From: Olivibacter domesticus
GTDB taxonomy: Bacteria > Bacteroidota > Bacteroidia > Sphingobacteriales > Sphingobacteriaceae
Direction: 5' to 3'
Assembly: GCF_900109575.1 (NCBI RefSeq)
Contig: NZ_FOAF01000001.1
Location: 2,141,662 to 2,205,661 of the forward strand
Length of the DNA: 64,000 nucleotides
The position numbers and the translations under genes are program-made. The notes under the pieces are model-generated. The model was not told where the DNA came from, searched no databases, and was given only the letters and a program-made list of their open reading frames with translations. Positions 43,131 to 53,928 of the stretch are shown piece by piece (the first letter of the stretch is position 1; each line of letters starts with the position of its first letter).

Positions 43131-46100
43131 ATGCAAATGAAAAGATATGTTGTACAAACAGTGCTTTATACCGTCGCACTTCAGGTGCTTAGTATAGGAT
43201 TACCAGCAAACGCAATTGCTTCAAAAAGGGACAAAACTGAAGCAGCTGGCCTCTCTTCGGCGAAGAGCACGACCGTCAAGCAATTTCGCTCTCAGTCTGT
43301 CGAAATGAAGTCACTCGTCCAAAGGACAATTATCGGAAAAGTAAGTGGTGAAAATGGGCAAGCACTTGCGGGTGTTAGCGTCAAATTGAAGGGAACCAGT
43401 AGCAGTACAAGCACCGATCAAAATGGATCTTTTAGTATCAATACGCCTAATGACCAAGCCGTTTTAATATTTAGCTATGTGGGCTTTTTTACCCAAGAAG
43501 TGCCGATAACGGGAAAAACGAACCTAGAAATTGTGCTGAAAAGTGACTCACAGGCCTTAAGTGAAGTTGTAGTTGTTGGCTATGGTACCCAGCGGCGATC
43601 AAGTATCACCGGCGCCGTATCTTCCGTAAGTGCCAAAACACTTGTCGAATTGCCTGTGGCTAGTACGGACCAGGCGTTGCAGGGACGTGTTGCGGGATTA
43701 ACGGTTACGAATAATGGCTCACCCGGCACCTCCCCTATTGTTGCGATTAGGGGTATCAGTTCCATCAGTTTTGCTTCCGACCCACTTTATGTAGTGGATG
43801 GTTTTCCCACCGCTATATCAAACATAGACGCGCGAGATATTGAGTCGGTTGATGTCCTTAAAGATGCAAGTTCTGCTGCTATTTACGGCTCACGTGCCAC
43901 CAATGGTGTGGTCATGATTACCACCAAAAAAGGGTCAGCACGCGATCGCATACAGGTAAATTTCGATTCTTATTTCGGCATACAAAGTCCGAGTAAGAAG
44001 TTCAACTTATTAAATACTGCACAGTATTTACAATATGAACGGGCGCTGAACGGCGCCGATGCGGCACTTCCCCCACGTTTGGAACCTGAAAATTTTAATC
44101 AACCGATCTATGATGGCGCTACACAAACTTTTGCGCAAACGAATACGGATTGGCAGGATGCCTATTTTCGTAATAACCAGCCTCTTCAGCAATACAACCT
44201 TTCATTGAATGGTGGAAATGAGCAGTCACATTTCTATACGGGTGTCGGTTATTTCGATCAACAAGGTATTGCCGAAGGTCTCTATTATAAACGACTTAAT
44301 TATCGGCTTAATTCCGAACACGTGATCAGTAAACTTTTCTCTTTTGGTGAGAATTTTTATGTGAGTCAATCCAAGCAGCGTTTTGATGTGCCTGCGGGCA
44401 ATCGCACGCCCATTGTGAATATGATTCGTATGCAACCCTACCTACCTGTATATAATCCTAATAATCCCGGTGGTTTTATGGGACCTCAAAACAGCTTCGA
44501 TGCATCCGATCCGATCAATCCCGTAGAAATAGCCAATCTCGTCAAAAATATCAACAATACGACTCGTATCCTGGGAACGGCTTATATAAGATTGACGCTT
44601 ACACCTTGGTTGAAGTTTACGTCAACTTATGGCGTAGATCATTCCAACATTGCTATACAAAATTACACCCCTATACATAACGATGGCGGCACCTCCATTG
44701 TCAATATCGCTACGATTGAAAATCAACGACAATTATATACTACGCATCTTTTTACACAACAGCTGAGTTTCGACAAATCTTTCGACAGTCATAACTTGGG
44801 TGCAACCCTTGTTTACGAAAGTCAAGGACAACGTTATCGTAATGAAACAGCCAGCGGTAACCAGAGTACCAATCTGGTAAAAACACTTAACGGCGCCACC
44901 AATGTTACCGCAAATAGTCTATACGAAACAAACCTGATCCGTTCCATGTTGGCTCGTGTAACCTACGATTATGACGGGAAATATCTCTTTACGGCTTCCA
45001 TCCGACGCGATGGGCTGTCTGTTTTCGCACCAGGCAATAAGTATGAAAACTTCCCGGCGGTATCGGCTGGATGGAAGATAGATCGCGAATCCTTTATGGA
45101 GAATACCCCTTGGATTTCCGAATTTAAAGTGCGCGGGGGTTATGGTATTACTGGTATCAACGGCATTCTATTAGGCAATTACCCTTATTTACAACCCATC
45201 CAACGAAATCAAGCCACTTATCCATTTAATGGAACCATTGTAAATGGAAATGGATCATTCTATAATGGTTTGAGCAATCCTGAATTAGCGTGGGAAAAAA
45301 CAAAACAGACTAACATTGGCTTAGATCTTGGCTTTTTGGACAATAGAATCACCTTGGTAGCGGAATATTTTAAACGAAAAACAGATAACCTGATTCTTAC
45401 CGTACCTACTCCCACCAGTTTTGGTTTTAACGGCACGGGTACCCTAGCAAATGTAGCAGCCATGCAGAATCAAGGGTTCGAGTTTCAATTGGGGTACCAC
45501 AAAACCAGTGGTGATTTCACCTGGAATGTAACCGGCTTGATGAGTATTATCCGTAATAAGGTTTTACGTCTAAATAGCGAGAATGCTTCTATCACTGCTG
45601 GTGGGGATGCTGACTTTGGCGGGGGTGGCCCGCTCACCAATACCGTAGTTGGCCATCCTGTTCAATCATTTTACGGCTACATTGTTGATGGTATATTCCA
45701 AAATCAAGCGGAAATCGATGCCCATGCCACACAAAATGGAGCAGCGCCAGGCGACTTGAAATTTAGAGATCTAGATGACAACGGCATCATCAGCGATGGA
45801 GACCGGACATTCATCGGTAGCTTTATGCCCAAATTCACTTATTCGCTAAATTTTTCTGCAAACTATAAACATTTCGATCTTGCCTTATTTTTTCAAGGCG
45901 TACAAGGCAACGACATTTTTAATGCTGCCCGCATTATTCGTGAAGGTATGCCTCGGCTTTTTAACGCTGATCAATCTGTCCTGAACGCTTGGACTCCGCA
46001 AAACACCAACACGTCCATTCCACGTGCCGTGAACGGAGATCCCAACCAAAACGTACGACCTTCAACCCGCTGGATCGAAGATGGATCTTATTTGCGATTA

Positions 46101-46334
46101 AAGAATATAATGCTTGGTTACACGGCACCGGACCGATGGATAAAAGGCATTGGTTGGACTAATATCAGTCGACTCCGCTTTTATGCCTCCGCTCAGAACT
46201 TATTCACCGTAACAGATTACACGGGCTTAGATCCGGAAATTGGTTCTAAAAATGGCACGTTAACCAATGGTGTCGACTATGGGCAATATCCAAGTCCACG
46301 CTCTTTTCAATTAGGCATTCAGGCATCATTTTAA
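43131..46334 (+). CDS. SusC/RagA-family TonB-linked outer-membrane transporter
   Basis: This 1067-residue receptor has a signal peptide (about residues 1-30), a linker, and a carboxypeptidase-like domain near 65-145 (RTIIGKVSGENGQALAGVSV). The SusC signature VVVVGYGTQRRSSITGAVSS follows, then the plug with VYVVDGFPT-type and GSRATNGVVMITTKKG motifs and a 22-strand barrel ending in Phe. There is no STN domain, so FecI-type signalling is unlikely. It would import xylo-oligosaccharides through the outer membrane with the SusD partner encoded 10 bp downstream. The start may be 43131 or the ATG at 43137. Confidence 0.93.
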   Translation: MQMKRYVVQTVLYTVALQVLSIGLPANAIASKRDKTEAAGLSSAKSTTVKQFRSQSVEMKSLVQRTIIGKVSGENGQALAGVSVKLKGTSSSTSTDQNGSFSINTPNDQAVLIFSYVGFFTQEVPITGKTNLEIVLKSDSQALSEVVVVGYGTQRRSSITGAVSSVSAKTLVELPVASTDQALQGRVAGLTVTNNGSPGTSPIVAIRGISSISFASDPLYVVDGFPTAISNIDARDIESVDVLKDASSAAIYGSRATNGVVMITTKKGSARDRIQVNFDSYFGIQSPSKKFNLLNTAQYLQYERALNGADAALPPRLEPENFNQPIYDGATQTFAQTNTDWQDAYFRNNQPLQQYNLSLNGGNEQSHFYTGVGYFDQQGIAEGLYYKRLNYRLNSEHVISKLFSFGENFYVSQSKQRFDVPAGNRTPIVNMIRMQPYLPVYNPNNPGGFMGPQNSFDASDPINPVEIANLVKNINNTTRILGTAYIRLTLTPWLKFTSTYGVDHSNIAIQNYTPIHNDGGTSIVNIATIENQRQLYTTHLFTQQLSFDKSFDSHNLGATLVYESQGQRYRNETASGNQSTNLVKTLNGATNVTANSLYETNLIRSMLARVTYDYDGKYLFTASIRRDGLSVFAPGNKYENFPAVSAGWKIDRESFMENTPWISEFKVRGGYGITGINGILLGNYPYLQPIQRNQATYPFNGTIVNGNGSFYNGLSNPELAWEKTKQTNIGLDLGFLDNRITLVAEYFKRKTDNLILTVPTPTSFGFNGTGTLANVAAMQNQGFEFQLGYHKTSGDFTWNVTGLMSIIRNKVLRLNSENASITAGGDADFGGGGPLTNTVVGHPVQSFYGYIVDGIFQNQAEIDAHATQNGAAPGDLKFRDLDDNGIISDGDRTFIGSFMPKFTYSLNFSANYKHFDLALFFQGVQGNDIFNAARIIREGMPRLFNADQSVLNAWTPQNTNTSIPRAVNGDPNQNVRPSTRWIEDGSYLRLKNIMLGYTAPDRWIKGIGWTNISRLRFYASAQNLFTVTDYTGLDPEIGSKNGTLTNGVDYGQYPSPRSFQLGIQASF

Positions 46335-46344
46335 TTATAATCCG

Positions 46345-47904
46345 ATGAAAACGAAAAAACTAATCATGCAATCCCTGGTAATCTCAATAGGTTTCATGGG
46401 TTTATATTCTTGTAAAAAAGATGCATTAAACACCAATAATGAAAATGTAGTATCGACCGATCAATATTTTAAAACAGCGGTTGAGCTGCAAGCGGGCACC
46501 AATGCTATCTACGCCACGATAAGAGGCATCAATTTGGTAGCTCGTGAATGGTACTTTCTTCACGATCTACGCAGTGACGATGTTGCTGCCGGCGGCAGTC
46601 AACTAGAGGTACCGAGAGCGCAAATATTAAATGGGAATGTAGACCCCACCAATAGCGTGATGAATGCTGTTTGGAACGGACTTTATACAGTTATTCATCG
46701 AGCTAATACTGTTATTGAAAATGGTCCTAATGTAAGTGATGATCTGGCGTTACGCGACCGCTGTTTAGCAGAAGCTAAATTTTTACGCGCTTGGGCCTAT
46801 TTTGAATTGGTATCTAAGTGGGGAGGTGTTCCGATGTACACAGAAACCGTTAAATCACCGTCGGACTATCAACCACGGGCTGAGGTTGGTACCGTATATC
46901 AATTTATAGGGCAAGATCTGCAAGAGGCTGCGAATATACTTCCAGGGAAATCCGGCACCGAAAATGGCAGAGCAACGCAGGCAGCAGCCAATGCCTTACT
47001 CGGGCGGGTACTGATGCAACAGGGCGATTATACCGGCGCCAAAGAAGCCTTTCTCAAAATTCCAACCGCCGGTGCAGACGGTTATCGTTTAACCGACCGT
47101 TATCTGGATAATTTTGAAGAGGAAACAGAATTCAACAGCGAGTCAATTTTCGAAATTGTTTATGTCGATAAAGGCGATAATGATTTTAACTGGGGTACCG
47201 ATGATTCACCCAACGCAGCCCAATCGACCATACGCAATCAAGAGTATAATCCAGTTGCGTGGCGCAATCTCATTCCTTCCAACAAACTACTGAACGAATT
47301 TGAAAATACGGAAACAGGTGCCCAAAAAACAGATCCACGATTCTCCTATAGCTTTTACCAAACCGGCGACCGCTACAACAATGGCGCAGATGTACTCACC
47401 GATGCGGATCAAAACAACAATTCATCCCTAGTTAATGGCATCCGGAAAAAAGTTAGTTTCCGGAAGTTTATGATTATCTATAAAGAAAGTAAAAGCAAGG
47501 CTAGTTACCATCCCGGCGGTAATAATCAGCGAATTATCCGCTATGCTGAAGTGTTAATCAATTTAGCGGAATGCGAAGCAGAACTAGGTAACTTAACCGC
47601 GGCGGTGAGCTATTTAAATCAGGTGCGCACCAGAGCAAGTGTTGCCATGCCTCCCTACCCTACCGCTCAATTTCCGGTAGCTACCAAGGAGGATGTAACC
47701 AAAGCCATTATACACGAAAAGTCTGTTGAATTATCAAACGAATCGTTGCGCAATATCGATATTTTACGCTGGCGGCCAAAAGGTTATTTTACTGTAGAGC
47801 CCATTACTTATTTCCGACGAGGCCGTGATGAATTGCTACCCATCCCCCAAGCAGAGCTCGACAACAACCCACAAGTTAGTGGAAATCAAAACCCAGGTTA
47901 TTAA
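46345..47904 (+). CDS. SusD/RagB-family surface glycan-binding lipoprotein
   Basis: The 519-residue protein has a lipoprotein signal ending GLYSCKKD. The SusD-type helical repeats include AEAKFLRAWAYFELVSKWGG near the N-terminal third and RYAEVLINLAECEAELG plus LSNESLRNIDILRWR near the C-terminus. It forms the lid of the SusC transporter and binds the oligosaccharide. No SusE/F-like or other surface binding protein follows; the next gene is already an enzyme. Confidence 0.93.
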   Translation: MKTKKLIMQSLVISIGFMGLYSCKKDALNTNNENVVSTDQYFKTAVELQAGTNAIYATIRGINLVAREWYFLHDLRSDDVAAGGSQLEVPRAQILNGNVDPTNSVMNAVWNGLYTVIHRANTVIENGPNVSDDLALRDRCLAEAKFLRAWAYFELVSKWGGVPMYTETVKSPSDYQPRAEVGTVYQFIGQDLQEAANILPGKSGTENGRATQAAANALLGRVLMQQGDYTGAKEAFLKIPTAGADGYRLTDRYLDNFEEETEFNSESIFEIVYVDKGDNDFNWGTDDSPNAAQSTIRNQEYNPVAWRNLIPSNKLLNEFENTETGAQKTDPRFSYSFYQTGDRYNNGADVLTDADQNNNSSLVNGIRKKVSFRKFMIIYKESKSKASYHPGGNNQRIIRYAEVLINLAECEAELGNLTAAVSYLNQVRTRASVAMPPYPTAQFPVATKEDVTKAIIHEKSVELSNESLRNIDILRWRPKGYFTVEPITYFRRGRDELLPIPQAELDNNPQVSGNQNPGY

Positions 47905-47937
47905 AAGACGATACTAAAAAAAAGAGTTATAATAAAT

Positions 47938-49038
47938 ATGAGAAAAAAAATATCCATATGGCTATTAGCCATTCCATTTATTTATGCATGTTCAGGTAAT
48001 CAGCAACAGTCAAAAAAAAGCGAAAAGGGGGAAGAGCAAAGGCAACGCTTCTTGTCTCCTCCTTTGATCCGTTCTATTTATACAGCCGATCCATCAGCCC
48101 ATGTTTTCGATGGTAAAATATACATTTACCCATCCCATGATATTGACGCAGGTACCCCTGAAAATGATAATGGTGAACACTTTGCTATGCGTGATTATCA
48201 TGTTTTATCAATGAATGACATTAATGGACAAGTAACTGATCACGGGGTTGCTTTGGATGTTAAAGATATCCCTTGGGCAAAGCAGCAACTATGGGCTCCG
48301 GATGCGGCTTATAAAAATGGCACCTATTACCTATACTTTCCCGCAAAAGACAAGAATGATATTTTTCGAATCGGCGCAGCCACTTCCACAAATCCAATGG
48401 GTCCTTTTAAAGCGTTGAAAGAACCAATCGAGGGAAGCTACAGTATGGATCCTGCCGTCTTTATAGACGATGATGAAAATGCTTATATGTACTTTGGCGG
48501 TATTTGGGGAGGGCAATTACAACGGTGGGAAACCGATAGTTATGAAGCAAATGGTTCGCTCACTGACTTAAAGCAGGATGATGCACCCGCTATTAGCTGT
48601 CGTGTGGCCAAACTGAAAGCAAATATGATCGAATTTGATGGACCCGTGGAGAAGGTACTCCTCGTAGATAGTGCAGGGAAGCCTATTCTAGGAGGAGATC
48701 ACAATCGCCGTTTTTTTGAAGGAGCTTGGATGCATAAATATAAGGGGCGCTATTACTTTACCTACTCAACAGGCGACACCCATTTCTTGGCCTATGCCAT
48801 TGGCAATTCGCCGATAGGGCCATTTACCTATGCTGGCCATTTCATGAAGCCCGTTCAGGGCTGGACCACCCATCATTCGATTATTGAAACCGAAGGCAAA
48901 TGGTATATTTTCTACCATGACACCGAACTATCTGGAAAGACACATTTAAGGAATGTAAAGGTTACAGAGCTTACCCACAATCCAGACGGAACATTAAAAA
49001 TGATTGATCCGTTCAAGATCGATTCGCTATCAAATTGA
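47938..49038 (+). CDS. Glycoside hydrolase family 43 lipoprotein (beta-xylosidase or arabinofuranosidase)
   Basis: The 366-residue enzyme has a lipoprotein signal ending FIYACSG. A five-bladed beta-propeller of GH43 type follows, with YTADPSAHVFDGKIYIYPSH carrying the general-base Asp, SMDPAVFIDDD the second Asp and RRFFEGAWMHKYKGRYY the acid Glu. It lacks the C-terminal beta-sandwich found in the longer GH43 at 61065. Removal of xylose or arabinose from xylo-oligosaccharides is the likely activity. It is the third gene of the susC operon. Confidence 0.88.
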   Translation: MRKKISIWLLAIPFIYACSGNQQQSKKSEKGEEQRQRFLSPPLIRSIYTADPSAHVFDGKIYIYPSHDIDAGTPENDNGEHFAMRDYHVLSMNDINGQVTDHGVALDVKDIPWAKQQLWAPDAAYKNGTYYLYFPAKDKNDIFRIGAATSTNPMGPFKALKEPIEGSYSMDPAVFIDDDENAYMYFGGIWGGQLQRWETDSYEANGSLTDLKQDDAPAISCRVAKLKANMIEFDGPVEKVLLVDSAGKPILGGDHNRRFFEGAWMHKYKGRYYFTYSTGDTHFLAYAIGNSPIGPFTYAGHFMKPVQGWTTHHSIIETEGKWYIFYHDTELSGKTHLRNVKVTELTHNPDGTLKMIDPFKIDSLSN

Positions 49039-49071
49039 TAATTTAGGTAAGCTAATAACAATAAAGAAGAG

Positions 49072-51033
49072 ATGAATAGACAAACCCATGTATTCCATTG
49101 CTACCTATCAGTTTTAAGCTTGCTTGCCTGCCTGATTTTCATATCTTTAACCTCAGTAGCGGCGATTAAACTACCCAAGCTAATCAGCAATAACATGATT
49201 CTTCAACGTGATCATCCCATACAGATTTGGGGTTGGGCCAAACCAGGGGAAAACATAAAAATTAAGTTTAATGGGCATCAGCGTAGCATTAAAGCCAACA
49301 AAGCAGGCAATTGGCACCTTCTTTTACCCGCTATGCCAACCGGGGGGCCTTATGATATGCTGATCGAAGGGGAGAACATAATACACTTAAAAAACATCCT
49401 GCTGGGCGACGTTTGGTTCTGCTCGGGGCAATCTAATATGGAACTCCCCATTTCAAGAGTAGCCCCTAAATATCAACAAGAGATTGACACGGCACATGCG
49501 CCCGCCATCCGACAGTTTAAAGTACCTTTAAGCTATAATTTTAAGGAAGTGGCAGTAGACGTGACCTCGGGCGAATGGAAATCGGTTATGCCTCAAGAGG
49601 TGCTCGACTTTTCGGCAGTAGGTTATTTCTTTGCTAAACAGTTACAAGAAAAATTGAAGGTGCCAGTTGGCATTATTCATTGTGCAGTGGGCGGCTCTCC
49701 TATTGAAGCTTGGTTATCGGAAGAAACCTTACAAAAATATCCCGATTTACTGGCGAAGACACAAGAGTATAAAGATAGTTTATTAGTCGATAGTATTAAA
49801 AAAACCGATAAACGAAAAACTGAAATTTGGCATGCAACTTTGGATGCAAAAGATGAAGGACTAACAGAAGTTCCAAAATGGTATGAAAGTTCTTATACAT
49901 TTCAAAAAGCTAAGGCCATACAAATACCGGGCAGTTGGGATGCGCGCGGAAGCGTTTGGCTCAAAAAGGAGTTTACACTGCCTGCTTCTGTTCCAACGCA
50001 AGAGGCCATGCTCCACTTGGGAAGAATTGTAGATAGCGACCAGGCTTATATCAATGGTGTTTTAGTTGGATCTACAGGGTATCAATATCCACCGAGACGC
50101 TATAAGATTCCGCCTGGGCTTTTAAGGCCGGGAAAAAACACCTTGGTGGTCCGAGTAATAAGTCAAGGCAAACATGGTGAATTTATACCAGATAAAGAAT
50201 ATCAGTTAACGACAGCTTCAGATACCATCAGTCTAAAAGGGGATTGGAGCTTTCAAGTCGGTGCCCGCACACAAGCCTTCCCAACAGATCTTGTTACCTT
50301 TCAATACCAACCAACCGGGCTATCTAATGCAATGGCAGCTCCTATTTTTCCATACAGCATCAAGGGTATCTTATGGTATCAGGGTGAGTCAAATATCGCT
50401 ACTTATCAACGCTACTCCTCCCTACTCACCGATTTAGTCAAAGAATGGCGGAAAAAATGGGATGATCACGATTTACCTTTTCTATACGTACAATTGCCCA
50501 ACTATAACCCCAAACAGCAACAACCTACCGAAAGCGGTTGGGCAAATTTGCGTGAAGCACAACGACACAGCCTTAACATCGCTCATACCCACATGGCCAT
50601 AGCCATTGATTTAGGCGAATGGAATGACATACACCCTTTAGACAAGAAAAATGTAGCAAAACGGCTAGCCTTATTGGCCTTGAAAGATGTATATCACCAG
50701 AAAGGAATTATAGCTTCAGGGCCTGTACTTAAATCATGGGAAGTCAAGGGCAATCGGGTCGAACTTCGATTTGATGACCAAGGAGCCGCCTTAGATTTGC
50801 GATGTGAAAACAATTTATCAGGCTTTACATTAGCCGGTACAGATGGTAAATTTGTTTGGGCGAACACTGAAATACAAGGAAACATGCTTATTCTTAGGGC
50901 TCCAAGTATTGAGCGACCGACAAAAGTACGATATGCCTGGGCGGACAATCCCATAGCGGGACTTTACAATACAGCTGGTCTACCAGCATCCCCTTTCGAG
51001 ATTGATTTAAGTAAAAAATCCGAAAGTCCTTAA
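49072..51033 (+). CDS. Sialate O-acetylesterase-family (SGNH) carbohydrate esterase
   Basis: This 653-residue secreted protein has a signal peptide and an SGNH hydrolase fold, with the nucleophile block FCSGQSNMELP, LWYQGESNIATYQRY as the third block and DLGEWNDIHPLDKKNVAKRL holding the catalytic Asp and His. An inserted beta-sandwich (about 290-370, GSWDARGSVWLKKEFTLP) resembles a GH2 sugar-binding domain, as in other members. In xylan loci such enzymes act as acetylxylan esterases; that is the inferred role. A strong terminator follows, so it ends the susC operon. Confidence 0.88.
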   Translation: MNRQTHVFHCYLSVLSLLACLIFISLTSVAAIKLPKLISNNMILQRDHPIQIWGWAKPGENIKIKFNGHQRSIKANKAGNWHLLLPAMPTGGPYDMLIEGENIIHLKNILLGDVWFCSGQSNMELPISRVAPKYQQEIDTAHAPAIRQFKVPLSYNFKEVAVDVTSGEWKSVMPQEVLDFSAVGYFFAKQLQEKLKVPVGIIHCAVGGSPIEAWLSEETLQKYPDLLAKTQEYKDSLLVDSIKKTDKRKTEIWHATLDAKDEGLTEVPKWYESSYTFQKAKAIQIPGSWDARGSVWLKKEFTLPASVPTQEAMLHLGRIVDSDQAYINGVLVGSTGYQYPPRRYKIPPGLLRPGKNTLVVRVISQGKHGEFIPDKEYQLTTASDTISLKGDWSFQVGARTQAFPTDLVTFQYQPTGLSNAMAAPIFPYSIKGILWYQGESNIATYQRYSSLLTDLVKEWRKKWDDHDLPFLYVQLPNYNPKQQQPTESGWANLREAQRHSLNIAHTHMAIAIDLGEWNDIHPLDKKNVAKRLALLALKDVYHQKGIIASGPVLKSWEVKGNRVELRFDDQGAALDLRCENNLSGFTLAGTDGKFVWANTEIQGNMLILRAPSIERPTKVRYAWADNPIAGLYNTAGLPASPFEIDLSKKSESP

Positions 51034-51038
51034 CGTTA

Positions 51039-51082
51039 TCAAAAGGAAAGAAGTTGATTAGTAAACGCTTCTTTCCTTTTGA
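51039..51082. terminator. Bidirectional terminator between the susC operon and the GH2 gene
   Basis: TCAAAAGGAAAGAAG (51039-51053) and CTTCTTTCCTTTTGA (51068-51082) pair perfectly over 15 bp around a 14-base loop, with T-rich flanks on both sides. It separates two convergent units. Confidence 0.85.
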
Positions 51083-51102
51083 TTGCTAGTCAGAACTTTA
51101 AT

Positions 51103-53829
51103 TTAAGGTTTGCAATGCAATACCGCCACGCTTCCCTCCACCCCTTCTCCTTGCACCTTAATTTTAATGTCTCCTTTTTGAAGACGCTTGGCACGTACAA
51201 TTGCTAAACAACGCCCATTGAATGCCGGACGTTTGTGAGAAGCAAATGAGATCAAACTCGCTGCATCGCCATTATCCGTCCCTACGATCTCTGCAGGTCC
51301 TTCAATGGAAAACTCCAGCAGACAATCCGACCGGGGTACCATTTGATTATTTTCATCCACGATATTAACGGTTACAAACACCAGGTCCTTACCATCGGCT
51401 TTCAGCTCGCTTTTATCTGCCGACACCACCAGACGCTTTGCTTTTCCTGCAGTCCTTATGATATCCGCCGCCCAAAGCTTTCCTTCTTTATAGGCAACTA
51501 CACGCAACTCACCTGGGGTATAAATTACTTCGTCCCATCGCAGTCGGTACATGCCCTTTTCTTTCTTTTTTCGTCCCAATGATTTCCCATTCAGAAACAA
51601 CTCAGCCTCATCTCCTGACGTAAAAACATGTACGGGCACTGTTTGTCCAACCCGCTCAGGCCAAGTCCAATGCGGCAATATATGAGCCATCGGTAAATCC
51701 GGACGCCACTGCGATTGATAGAGATAATAACGGTCCTTTTTGAAGCCCGCCAGGTCAATAAGTCCAAAGTAAGAACTTCTAGAAAGATAGTAAGGTGTTG
51801 GTTCCCCCAGGTAATCCCAGCCGCTCCATACAAAGCTGCCAGCCACATAAGGATGTGCATCCATCGTTACAAAAACCTTGTCGGGCCCCGAACCAAAAGG
51901 CACGGAGTACAATTCATAGGCGCTTACTTGCTGACGAAGCGAATCGCCGCCCTGTCCTTCCTTTACAGGTGCGCTATTCCCTGGATAAACCGGTAAAAAA
52001 TATTCACCACGACTGCTTACTGCAGCTGCATTTTCACTGCTCAATATCATCTTATTGGGAAATTGCTTTCGGAACGCGGGAAATAGCGGTGGTGTTGTTA
52101 TACCTTGTAAACCACTATAAGCCGGGCCGTTTCGAATGCCTTCCCCTTGGTAGTTCAAACTAATAACATCAACCACGGCAGGCAAGGGCATAGGAGGTTT
52201 TGCATAATTCATGGAAACGGTGCTTGGCCTCGTTCGATCTTCCGCCTTTACAATTTCTTGCAATCGGGCCGCCAAACTAGCTCCCGCAGTATCGGTATAC
52301 TGTTCGCCAACCTCATTGCCATAACTCCAAAGGATGACCGAAGGGTGATTACGATCACGCCGTATAAAGGCTCTGATATCCTGTTCATGCCAGTCAGGGA
52401 AAATCAAGTGGAAGTCCAAGGGTGTTTTCTTCAAATTCCAATTATCAAAAATCTCATTCACTACCAGAAATCCCATACTATCGGTCAGTTCCAGCAATTC
52501 AGGAGCTGGTGGATTATGGGCCATGCGGATGGCATTGCATCCCATATCGCGTAATATCTCCAATTGTCTTTCGGCCGCTCGTCGATTGAAGGCGGCTCCC
52601 AAAGCTCCTAAATCATGATGTTGATTCACACCCTTCATGAAAGTACGTTGGCCATTTACTAACAAACCGCTATCGGGATGAAAAACCAAAGATCGAATGC
52701 CAAACCTTGTTTCATAACGATCCACTAATTTGCCATTTGTATAAACTGACGTCAAAGCGACGTAACGATTTGGACACTGTTCTGGTAAAGGGCCCCACAA
52801 CTTGGGTTGCTTTATCAAGGTCTTTCCGTGTATTTTGGTACTCTTCTTGGCTTCAATATGCGCATTCATGGCAGAAAAACTTGCAGCAGGCCTCGCTTGC
52901 CTTTGGCCTTGCTCATCTAACAAATAACAGTCTGTTATAACCTTTACTTCTTTATCCGCATCGCCATCATTATCTATTTGGATGACAAGATGTATTTCCG
53001 CCTCTGCTTTCGAAAGTGTTCTCGTTTCCAGCTGTGTTCCCCATTGACCAATGTGTATGGGTGCTGTTTTAATGAGCCAGACATCGCGATATAAACCAGC
53101 TCCAGGGTACCATCGTGATGAGCTGGGTGGATTGTCGAGCCTTATGGCTAATTGATTTTCTTTATCCGGAATGATGTAAGGTGTTAAATCTAATTGCCAA
53201 GAGGCGTATCCATACGGCCAGCCGCCTACCAATTTACCATTCAACCACACCATCGCATAAGACATTGCCCCTTCAATTTCCAGGAAAATTGAACGCCCAG
53301 CATCCGATACCGGTATGTCCAATTTTTTACGATACCATGCAACACCTTGTATTGGTAGACGTCCCATACCTCCACCGATCGGTACATCCCAACCTTTATA
53401 AAAAGGCCCTTTGATGGCCCAATCATGTGGTAGATTGACAGTTTCCCAATTATTATCGTCAAAATCAGCCTGTACAAAAGGAAAATCAGCCCCTGGGTCA
53501 CCTGTGGGCCGTCTATAGGGTCTCTTTTTATCGCTAATAAATTTATTTCCTGAAGGCAATATCCAGGACTTTAACACACCTTGCTTTTCTTCAACTTTTA
53601 TCCCTTCGGTTGGTCTGGCATCTGCGGCTTTACCGTCCACTTTCTCAGCAACTTCCGGCCGAACGTCGTAAAGGAGACTATCCGGTTTCATGGTATCCGG
53701 ATATTTGTAAAAACGCCATCCTTCATTTAGGTTGAGGTGTACTCTTCCTTTCATCTCTTGCGGAGCAGTTTCTTGTGCTTCGATGAAGAACGGATATAAA
53801 CACAATAACAAAAGGTAAGGTATTTTCAT
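51103..53829 (-). CDS. Glycoside hydrolase family 2 enzyme with DUF4982-type C-terminus
   Basis: The protein of about 908 residues (start at ATG 53829, which gives a signal peptide ending FFIEAQ; the open frame extends to 53913) has the GH2 order. A sugar-binding domain (WETVNLPHDWAIKGPFY) comes first, then an Ig-like domain and the barrel. The acid/base Glu lies in ILWSYGNEVGEQY, and the likely nucleophile in ILSSENAAAVSSRGEY. DUF4982-type (VHVFTSGDEAELFLNGKSLG) and Ig-like domains finish it. Beta-galactosidase-type or related exo-activity on xylan side chains is likely; the exact sugar is not certain. Confidence 0.9.
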   Translation of the reverse strand: MKIPYLLLLCLYPFFIEAQETAPQEMKGRVHLNLNEGWRFYKYPDTMKPDSLLYDVRPEVAEKVDGKAADARPTEGIKVEEKQGVLKSWILPSGNKFISDKKRPYRRPTGDPGADFPFVQADFDDNNWETVNLPHDWAIKGPFYKGWDVPIGGGMGRLPIQGVAWYRKKLDIPVSDAGRSIFLEIEGAMSYAMVWLNGKLVGGWPYGYASWQLDLTPYIIPDKENQLAIRLDNPPSSSRWYPGAGLYRDVWLIKTAPIHIGQWGTQLETRTLSKAEAEIHLVIQIDNDGDADKEVKVITDCYLLDEQGQRQARPAASFSAMNAHIEAKKSTKIHGKTLIKQPKLWGPLPEQCPNRYVALTSVYTNGKLVDRYETRFGIRSLVFHPDSGLLVNGQRTFMKGVNQHHDLGALGAAFNRRAAERQLEILRDMGCNAIRMAHNPPAPELLELTDSMGFLVVNEIFDNWNLKKTPLDFHLIFPDWHEQDIRAFIRRDRNHPSVILWSYGNEVGEQYTDTAGASLAARLQEIVKAEDRTRPSTVSMNYAKPPMPLPAVVDVISLNYQGEGIRNGPAYSGLQGITTPPLFPAFRKQFPNKMILSSENAAAVSSRGEYFLPVYPGNSAPVKEGQGGDSLRQQVSAYELYSVPFGSGPDKVFVTMDAHPYVAGSFVWSGWDYLGEPTPYYLSRSSYFGLIDLAGFKKDRYYLYQSQWRPDLPMAHILPHWTWPERVGQTVPVHVFTSGDEAELFLNGKSLGRKKKEKGMYRLRWDEVIYTPGELRVVAYKEGKLWAADIIRTAGKAKRLVVSADKSELKADGKDLVFVTVNIVDENNQMVPRSDCLLEFSIEGPAEIVGTDNGDAASLISFASHKRPAFNGRCLAIVRAKRLQKGDIKIKVQGEGVEGSVAVLHCKP

Positions 53830-53928
53830 AATGGCATACGTCAATTGATCTATTGCGAAAATAGTCTGATTGTATGAAGGTAAGCTCAGCTTTTGTTTAA
53901 AATTATGCAACAAATGTCAATTTATGAA

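Noticed and set aside
43580-43765. Minus-strand ORF inside susC
   Set aside because: It is a shadow frame of the SusC plug domain with no independent evidence.
51795-52554. Several plus-strand ORFs opposite the GH2 gene
   Set aside because: They are antisense frames of a long, clearly coding gene and show no family motifs.
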